A DNA stretch of 32,093 nucleotides, taken from contig WTKA01000103.1 in assembly GCA_011524605.1 (NCBI GenBank), forward strand, positions 1-32,093, in the 5' to 3' direction. Within the stretch, counting starts at the first letter, position 1. Each line of letters begins with the position of its first letter. A program made the translations under genes and the position numbers. Shown here piece by piece: positions 1 through 6,148 of this stretch. Origin of the DNA: Hyphomicrobiales bacterium (GTDB taxonomy: Bacteria; Pseudomonadota; Alphaproteobacteria; Rhizobiales; WTKA01). The notes below the pieces were generated by a model. It was not told the origin of the DNA, did no database searches, and saw only the letters and a list, made by a program, of their open reading frames with translations.

Positions 1-36
1 CCTAATAGTTTTAATTCAAACAGAATTGAACAAAAT

Positions 37-56
37 AATCACGTCCTGAGCCTAGG
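37..56. repeat. 20-bp exact intergenic repeat, copy 1 (AATCACGTCCTGAGCCTAGG)
   Basis: Identical to 22924-22943 on the + strand. Confidence 0.85.
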
Positions 57-77
57 GAATAATATTTATTGTAAAAC

Positions 78-980
78 TCAGCGGCCATAGACCATGTTTT
101 TATAGAGATCAATTAATTTGAATGTGATATCATCTGGTGTGAAATTATATGTATCAATTTCACCAACAGGTGTCACTTCTGCTGCTGTCCCTGTTATAAA
201 ACATTCTGAAAAATCAGCCATCTCTTCTGGCATAATTGGGCGTTCTATCACCTCTATCCCTTGAGAGCGAGCAATATCAATGACAGTACGTCTTGTAATG
301 CCATCGAGAATGCAATCAGGCACAGGCGTATGAATGACACCATCTTTAATGAAGAAGATATTAGCCCCTGTTGCTTCTGCGACCTGGCCGCGATAATCAA
401 GCATTAAAGCATCGTGATAGCCTTGTGCTTCTGCTGCATGCTTAGAAACAGTACAAATCATGTAAAGCCCCGCCGCTTTTGACGCAATAGGTGCTGTCCT
501 AGGGTCAGGGCGTCTATATTGAGCAATATTTAAGCGAATGCCTTTTTTGATCAGTTCTGGATCGAAATAAGAAGGCCATTCCCATGCCGCTATCGCAAGG
601 TTGATTTTATTTTTTTGTGCTGAAATGCCCATCATTTCGCTGCCGCGCCATGCTATGGGGCGCATATAAGCATCAGTGAAGCCTTGCATTTTAATCAATT
701 CATCACAAGCATTATTGATTTCTTCGACAGAATAAGGAATTTCAAAGCCTAAGATTTCAGCTGACTTATGTAAACGCTCAGTATGCTCTGTGAGTTTGAA
801 AACTTTACCACCATAGGCGCGCTGACCTTCAAAGACAGAGCTGGCATAATGCAGACCATGTGTCAACACATGGACTTGCGCATCTTTCCATTCTACGAAT
901 TCGCCATTATACCAAATCTTACCTTCAAGCTTATCGAAAGGAACTGCTGCCATTTTTTGCTCCTGAGAAATTCTCATCAA
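78..980 (-). CDS. ilvE: Branched-chain amino acid aminotransferase
   Basis: Fold-type IV PLP aminotransferase sequence (GKIWYNGEFVEWKDAQVHVLTHGLHYASSVFEGQRAY; SKAAGLYMICTVSKHAAEAQGYHDALMLDYRGQVAEATGANIFF). An internal Met (MAAVPFDKLEG) is an alternative start. Confidence 0.95.
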   Translation of the reverse strand: MMRISQEQKMAAVPFDKLEGKIWYNGEFVEWKDAQVHVLTHGLHYASSVFEGQRAYGGKVFKLTEHTERLHKSAEILGFEIPYSVEEINNACDELIKMQGFTDAYMRPIAWRGSEMMGISAQKNKINLAIAAWEWPSYFDPELIKKGIRLNIAQYRRPDPRTAPIASKAAGLYMICTVSKHAAEAQGYHDALMLDYRGQVAEATGANIFFIKDGVIHTPVPDCILDGITRRTVIDIARSQGIEVIERPIMPEEMADFSECFITGTAAEVTPVGEIDTYNFTPDDITFKLIDLYKNMVYGR

Positions 981-1074
981 ATTTTGTGGAATATTTATTT
1001 AGGATCAAATCAATTTATTCACAAGGAATAGGCAATATGATCACTAAAACAAGGACTAACACTAGACATGAGAG

Positions 1075-1105
1075 AAAAATATGTCAATATAGCTGACATA
1101 TTTTT
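1075..1105. promoter_or_regulatory. Perfect 12-bp-arm palindrome, candidate MarR-family operator
   Basis: AAAAATATGTCA-ATATAGC-TGACATATTTTT, in the ilvE/marR divergent intergenic region, 20-51 bp upstream of the marR ATG. The minus strand also contains TTGACA-N17-TAGTGT (87->59), a possible ilvE promoter overlapping the left arm. Confidence 0.7.
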
Positions 1106-1125
1106 TTGTTGTAATTGGAATTTTA

Positions 1126-1614
1126 ATGCCAGATTTAACGATGCAAAAGGAAAAAGCATTAGATCATCTAAGGCTCGTTGAACTTTTCTTTTTTGCTTAC
1201 CGAGATTTTACCCATGATCCAGACCTGATTTTAGAGCAATATAAATTTGGCCGCGCCCATCACCGTGTTTTGCATTTTGTCATGCGCAACCCCGGCATTT
1301 CTGTTTCGGATCTTTTAAAATTTTTGAAAATAACAAAGCAGAGCCTTGCGCCCATTTTGAAAAAATTGGTTGAGCAGGGTTTTGTAGAGCAAAAAGAGGG
1401 TGTAACAGATCGCCGTCAGCGATTTTTATATTTGACAGAAAAAGGCAATTCTTTGGCAAGAAGGCTCTGTGATGTGCAGGCTGAACGCTTTGAGAAAGCG
1501 CTTGAAAATTGTTCTTTGGAGCAAAAGCGATTTGCATTTGATTTTCTATTCGCTTTAACAGATGGTGAAAATAGAGAAGATATAAAATATTGGATATCAA
1601 GTAATATTGTTTGA
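1126..1614 (+). CDS. MarR-family winged-helix transcriptional regulator (PetP-like)
   Basis: wHTH sequence (HHRVLHFVMRNPGISVSDLLKFLKITKQSLAPILKKLVEQGFVEQKEGVTDRRQRFLYLTEKG), followed directly by an OmpR-type regulator. Confidence 0.85.
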   Translation: MPDLTMQKEKALDHLRLVELFFFAYRDFTHDPDLILEQYKFGRAHHRVLHFVMRNPGISVSDLLKFLKITKQSLAPILKKLVEQGFVEQKEGVTDRRQRFLYLTEKGNSLARRLCDVQAERFEKALENCSLEQKRFAFDFLFALTDGENREDIKYWISSNIV

Positions 1615-1622
1615 GATTTGAA

Positions 1623-2327
1623 ATGACCTTAATTTCCGACACGACAAGCCATATTATCATTATAGATGATGACGCTCGTATTTTATCCCTCACAGGTCGT
1701 TTTTTACAAAAAAATGGCTTTCGTGTTTCAACGGCGACTTCTGCGGGGCAGGCGCGTGAATTAATGACTTTATTTCAATTTGATTTGTTTATTGTTGATG
1801 TCATGATGCCAGAAGAAGATGGTATAAGCTTTACAAAATCCTTAAGAGGATTAACACAAACACCAGTACTTATGCTTACGGCATTAAGTGAAGTTGATGA
1901 TAGGATTGAGGGATTACAATCAGGGGCAGATGACTATCTTGCTAAGCCTTTTGATCCTAGGGAATTATTGTTACGCATTAAAAATTTGCTAAAGCGTATG
2001 CCTGATCATGAGGAAGAAATATTAGAAAAATTAGAATTGATAAAATTTGGAGAATATTCTTACTATTTAAACCAAAAGCTTTTAACGCAAAATGAGGAAA
2101 ATATCGCTCTAACAGATACGGAGCATTATGCCTTATCTGCCTTGTCAAAGGCCTTTGGTCATGTTGTACCTCGTGAATTTTTATCGACAGAAGGGGCTGA
2201 TGTCTCAGGGCGGGCAGTTGATGTCTTAATCAACCGCTTACGTAAAAAAATTGAAAAAGACCCTGCAAACCCCCGCTATATTCAAACAATAAGAGGTAAG
2301 GGATATTTGCTCAAATGCGACTTATAA
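1623..2327 (+). CDS. OmpR/PetR-type two-component response regulator
   Basis: REC domain (IIDDDARILSLTGRFL, FIVDVMMPEEDGISFTKSLR, MLTALSEVDDRIEGLQSGADDYLAKPFDPREL) plus a C-terminal winged helix (VDVLINRLRKKIEKDPANPRYIQTIRGKGYLL). The ORF track starts at TTG 1611; ATG 1623 is the more likely start. Confidence 0.93.
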   Translation: MTLISDTTSHIIIIDDDARILSLTGRFLQKNGFRVSTATSAGQARELMTLFQFDLFIVDVMMPEEDGISFTKSLRGLTQTPVLMLTALSEVDDRIEGLQSGADDYLAKPFDPRELLLRIKNLLKRMPDHEEEILEKLELIKFGEYSYYLNQKLLTQNEENIALTDTEHYALSALSKAFGHVVPREFLSTEGADVSGRAVDVLINRLRKKIEKDPANPRYIQTIRGKGYLLKCDL

Positions 2328-3715
2328 AAATCCGCTTATGGCAATTTATTCGTTTGTTATCAAAATTCTCAAGATTGTTTGGCTTGCCGCAGTTTGGTAG
2401 TTATATTTTATCGCAATGGATGCCCAAAGGTCTTTATGCGCGTGCTATCATGATTGTGATTGCGCCCATGCTCATTTTACAATCTGTCTTATTATTCATA
2501 TTCATGGAGAGGCATTTTGAGCAAGTCACTTATCATTTGTCCAGAGGGGTAGCTCAAAATATTGCCGCTGTTGTTGCTTTATACGAAGCACAGCCTGAGA
2601 GAGCGAAGGAATATGAGGATATTGCTTTGCAAAAATTTGGCCTTAATATGCGCTTCACTGAGCTAGAACCCTTGCCACCGGCTTCTGCAAAGCCCTTTTT
2701 CTCTATTCTTGATCGCGTATTATCGCAAGAAATTACAAATGCCGTTGGCAAAGCATTTTGGATTGATACCTTAGGGCGTTCAAATTTTGTAGAGATTAGG
2801 ATACAGCTTTCTGATAAAACGCTTGTCATCGTTGCGCCAAGAAGCCAGACTTATGCTTCTAATTCGCATATTTTTGTTATTTGGATGGTTGGCACAGCTT
2901 TAGTGCTTATTATCGTAGCCATTTTATTTTTAAGAAATCAAATTCGCCCTATTCAAACTTTAGCAAAAGCTGCAGAGGAGTTTGGTAAAGGGAATGTAAT
3001 GGAACAGATTAAGCCGCGAGGCGCAAGGGAAGTGAGGCAAGCAACGCTTTCTTTTCTTGAGATGCAGGAAAGAATAGAGCGGCAGATTGATCAGCGCACA
3101 ATCATGCTCGCAGGTGTTAGCCATGATTTAAGAACTTTTTTGACGCGTATTAGGCTTCAGCTTGAATTGTTGGATGATCAACCTGGTATTGATGAAATGA
3201 TCTCAGATGCAGATCAGATGAAAGTTATGTTAGAGGATTATCTCGCTTTTGTTAGGGGCGATGCTTTAGAAGAAAGACAAAGGCTAAATTTATGCTATCA
3301 GTTGAATAAGCTTGTAACAGGCTTTAAACATCATAATAAGATTGAGATTGAAGTGATTTGTATTTCTCAAACATATGTTTATTTGCGTAAAAATGCTTTC
3401 ACTCGATGCGTGAATAACCTGCTTCAAAATGCAGAAAAATATGCAACGAAACTTAAAATCTCAGCAATATATCATAAAGATTATGTTGAGATTATTTTTG
3501 AAGATAATGGCATTGGTCTTGAAGAATCACAATGGGAAGAGGTTTTTAAGCCATTTTACCGATCTGATGCCGCGCGAAATCAAAATTTACCAGGGTCAGG
3601 GTTAGGTTTAACGATCACAAGGGATATTATCCGAGGCCATGGCGGCGATATATCTATTTCAAATAGTGAAGAATTTGGAGGGCTAAAAGTCCTGATGTCA
3701 CTTCCAATACAATAG
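2315..3715 (+). CDS. Membrane sensor histidine kinase (EnvZ-like, HAMP-HisKA-HATPase)
   Basis: Two TM segments, H-box GVSHDLRTFLTRIRLQLELL, N-box NNLLQNAEKYAT, G1 EDNGIGL, G2 GSGLGLTI. Overlaps the response regulator by 13 bp. Confidence 0.93.
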   Translation: MRLIKIRLWQFIRLLSKFSRLFGLPQFGSYILSQWMPKGLYARAIMIVIAPMLILQSVLLFIFMERHFEQVTYHLSRGVAQNIAAVVALYEAQPERAKEYEDIALQKFGLNMRFTELEPLPPASAKPFFSILDRVLSQEITNAVGKAFWIDTLGRSNFVEIRIQLSDKTLVIVAPRSQTYASNSHIFVIWMVGTALVLIIVAILFLRNQIRPIQTLAKAAEEFGKGNVMEQIKPRGAREVRQATLSFLEMQERIERQIDQRTIMLAGVSHDLRTFLTRIRLQLELLDDQPGIDEMISDADQMKVMLEDYLAFVRGDALEERQRLNLCYQLNKLVTGFKHHNKIEIEVICISQTYVYLRKNAFTRCVNNLLQNAEKYATKLKISAIYHKDYVEIIFEDNGIGLEESQWEEVFKPFYRSDAARNQNLPGSGLGLTITRDIIRGHGGDISISNSEEFGGLKVLMSLPIQ

Positions 3716-3716
3716 G

Positions 3717-4832
3717 TCATGAGCCTAAACGGTCAAAATAAATTTGTTCAATTTGATCAACCATTGTTTCAATGGAAAACTCAGTAGATATTTTTTCTAA
3801 GCGTTTTTCACTTGTTTCAATGGCTTCTGCATCATTATCCAGCATTTGTGCCATTAAAGAGGACAGCTGGTTTACATCTTCTGATGTAAATAAGTAAGGA
3901 TCATTTTCTAGCATGATTTCTCCAATACCTCCAACATTGGAGGCAATGACAGGCAATCCCGCGCCAATTGCTTCTAAAAGGACGTAAGGCAGGGATTCAT
4001 TGCGTGAGGGCATAATAAGATATTTTGCTTTTGCAAAAGCTTCTCTTGCTGGCTGTGGCTCTTCAAAATCAACATAATCTGTTAGGCCAAGATTTTGCGC
4101 CATATCAACATAGGTTTTCGCATCAGGGCCTGCGCCTACAATCAGAGCTTTTTCTTTCAATAGATGGTTATTTTTTAACTCAGCTAATGCCTTAAGAAAA
4201 ATATCAATACCTTTTAAGCTGCGTAACTCCCCCAAAAATATCCAATCATATTGAGGTTGATTTTGTGTATGGACAGGACTTGTTTCAGCCTTAGATATGC
4301 CGTTATGAATAATTTCGGTCTCATAATGGCTATTCTTTAAAATGGAAGTAAATTTACGCTCGGCAAATTGGCTCTCAAAAATAATTCTACTTGTCTTTTT
4401 TAAAAGAAGTTTTTCAATCTGCCAGAAAATCGCGCCCAGAGGCTTTTTGGGAGAATAATGTAAAATACCGCCATGGGGGGTATAAAAAGCAGGAATATTA
4501 TGAGCGCCAATTCTAGAAAATAACCCGCCTTTTGCGCCATGACCATGCAGAATATCTAATTTTTGCTCTTTAGCAATTTTTCTGATTTTGTAGCCAGTAA
4601 GTCCGTCTTTTATGGAAGGCATACGCCCCATGGGAAATTCATAAATACCGAGCTTACAATTTTCAGATAAATCAGTAAGGCGTTGTTTTTCAAAATCATT
4701 TGGCGGTACCGCGCAGATAAGAGCTATTTCATGCCCTCTATTATCTAGCTCTGTTGTTAGATCTCTGACATGGCGAAATAACCCGCCCATAGGGGCTCTG
4801 AAAATTTGAGCAATACGCAATTTTTTATTCAT
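3717..4832 (-). CDS. Glycosyltransferase family 4 (GT-B)
   Basis: MGGLFRHVRDLTTELDNRGHEIALI at the N-terminus and the C-terminal motif MPSRNESLPYVLLEAIGAGLPVIASNVGGIGEIM. Confidence 0.92.
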   Translation of the reverse strand: MNKKLRIAQIFRAPMGGLFRHVRDLTTELDNRGHEIALICAVPPNDFEKQRLTDLSENCKLGIYEFPMGRMPSIKDGLTGYKIRKIAKEQKLDILHGHGAKGGLFSRIGAHNIPAFYTPHGGILHYSPKKPLGAIFWQIEKLLLKKTSRIIFESQFAERKFTSILKNSHYETEIIHNGISKAETSPVHTQNQPQYDWIFLGELRSLKGIDIFLKALAELKNNHLLKEKALIVGAGPDAKTYVDMAQNLGLTDYVDFEEPQPAREAFAKAKYLIMPSRNESLPYVLLEAIGAGLPVIASNVGGIGEIMLENDPYLFTSEDVNQLSSLMAQMLDNDAEAIETSEKRLEKISTEFSIETMVDQIEQIYFDRLGS

Positions 4833-4844
4833 TAATTTCAGACC

Positions 4845-5936
4845 TTAATATTGGGTAGGGTCTTGATAATAGGGGCGAAGATTAATAGGTGGTGAAAAGC
4901 CATCATCTGCAATGATAGATTGGTTCGTAGGGTCATATATCGTATTATTATCATAACCTGATACAGGTGTTGGGTAATTATAACGAGTGGAGGCCATGTT
5001 CTCAGGGCGTTGTAAAGATTTTGCAGCCATCTCTATTTGACTTTCTGAGGGAGAAAGAGGAATGTTTTGAGGGTTATTTATTTGCATTTGCTGCAAATTA
5101 TTCAGCTGCTGCGCTTGACTATTTTGATAGACTTGCATTTCATGAAGTTTATTCTGAAAACGTTTGCTTTTAAACCTATTGAGATTTTGCTGATTATTCT
5201 GCCCTAAAGTGGCGCCAGCAGGATAAATGGGTTGCACTGCTTGTGTTACAGCCTGTTGATTTTGTTGAAGATTTTGCTGAAGATTTTGGGGTGCGTATAA
5301 TTGGGGTTGTTGTGGCTGCATATGCAGGCTTGTGTTATGCGGATGGGAAGCATTGTTTGATAGGCCAAACCCAAATGATTGTTGAGGTATTTCGATGACA
5401 TCCCCAGGGAAAATTGTGAAGTCAAGAGGGACTTGACCTGAATAGGGTTGCCCGTTGACGTTACGAACAATGCGCGCATATTTTTTATCTGCATAGTCTG
5501 TAAAACCGCCCGCCATGGCGATCGCACGGCGTACTGTTACCCCTGAAAAGAAATCAAATTGGTTTGAATTAAGGACTTCTCCTGAAATGAAAAAAGGGCG
5601 AAACTTTTCAATTTGCACAGCGACTTGTGGGCTTCTTATATAATTGCGTGAGAGTTCATAGGTAATTGTTTGGGCAATTTTTTCTGTTGTCATTGCATCA
5701 ACATTGATTTGCCCAATCATGGGCATGGAAATTTCATTGCTAGCACTAACACGATATATTTGAGATAATTCTTGCTCCCCATATACACTGACTTTGATTT
5801 GGTCATCAGGGCCAACAAAATAAGGCTCTGTCCCCCAAGCCTTAATCATGGGGTTTATATGCATTGTATTTGAACTAACACAGCCTGAAACTGCTAATAA
5901 GAGAATAAATATAAAGTAATTAAATTTTAAAAACAT
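4845..5936 (-). CDS. Polysaccharide export outer-membrane lipoprotein (Wza/BexD-like) with Q/N-rich C-terminal tail
   Basis: Lipobox (LLLAVSGC), poly_export domain (YFVGPDDQIKVSVYGEQELSQIYRVSASNEISMPMIGQI), SLBB-like part (FFISGEVLNSNQFDFFSGVTVRRAIAMAGGFTDYADKKYARIVR), then a long Q/N-rich tail. Confidence 0.9.
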   Translation of the reverse strand: MFLKFNYFIFILLLAVSGCVSSNTMHINPMIKAWGTEPYFVGPDDQIKVSVYGEQELSQIYRVSASNEISMPMIGQINVDAMTTEKIAQTITYELSRNYIRSPQVAVQIEKFRPFFISGEVLNSNQFDFFSGVTVRRAIAMAGGFTDYADKKYARIVRNVNGQPYSGQVPLDFTIFPGDVIEIPQQSFGFGLSNNASHPHNTSLHMQPQQPQLYAPQNLQQNLQQNQQAVTQAVQPIYPAGATLGQNNQQNLNRFKSKRFQNKLHEMQVYQNSQAQQLNNLQQMQINNPQNIPLSPSESQIEMAAKSLQRPENMASTRYNYPTPVSGYDNNTIYDPTNQSIIADDGFSPPINLRPYYQDPTQY

Positions 5937-5993
5937 GCTTATTCCTGCAATAAAACAACGATTCTTTCGTCATTTCTTCAGGATATATGAAAT

Positions 5994-6013
5994 AGGTTAA
6001 CTGTCGGTAACCT
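5994..6013. promoter_or_regulatory. Palindrome AGGTTA-N8-TAACCT in the wza/wzc divergent intergenic region
   Basis: Perfect 6-bp arms; spacer ACTGTCGG. Confidence 0.5.
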
Positions 6014-6064
6014 TAATAAAATATAAACGGTTGCGAGCCATTATATGATTCAAACCAGAAAGAG

Positions 6065-6095
6065 ATTCTGCTTAATTCCATATTTTAAGCGGAAT
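6065..6095. promoter_or_regulatory. Inverted repeat ATTCTGCTTAA-N9-TTAAGCGGAAT upstream of the Wzc-like gene
   Basis: 11-bp arms with one mismatch (T:G wobble if transcribed); about 54 bp upstream of ATG 6149. Confidence 0.5.
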
Positions 6096-6148
6096 GATAA
6101 TTTTAATAATTAATATTATGTAGTCTCGAATAGAAATGAGAGTAATGC

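Noticed and set aside
37-56. Reverse complement CCTAGGCTCAGGACG resembles the start of 16S rRNA (CCTGGCTCAGGACGAACGCT)
   Set aside because: Match is short, has an insertion, and the flanks show no further rRNA sequence; not an rRNA fragment.
783-1096. Small plus-strand ORFs (82 and 78 aa) opposite the ilvE 5' end
   Set aside because: Overlap a clear ilvE coding sequence and have no recognisable features.
1075-1107. Hairpin plus T-run read as a rho-independent terminator
   Set aside because: It lies between two divergent gene starts, so no known transcript would end there; an operator is more plausible.
1280-1693. 137-aa minus-strand ORF opposite marR
   Set aside because: Low-complexity composition, no recognisable domain, fully antisense to a convincing MarR/RR coding region.
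3716-3716. Abrupt convergent junction between the sensor kinase and glycosyltransferase genes as a possible recombination boundary
   Set aside because: No repeat, palindrome or mobile-element trace at the junction; tightly packed convergent genes are common.
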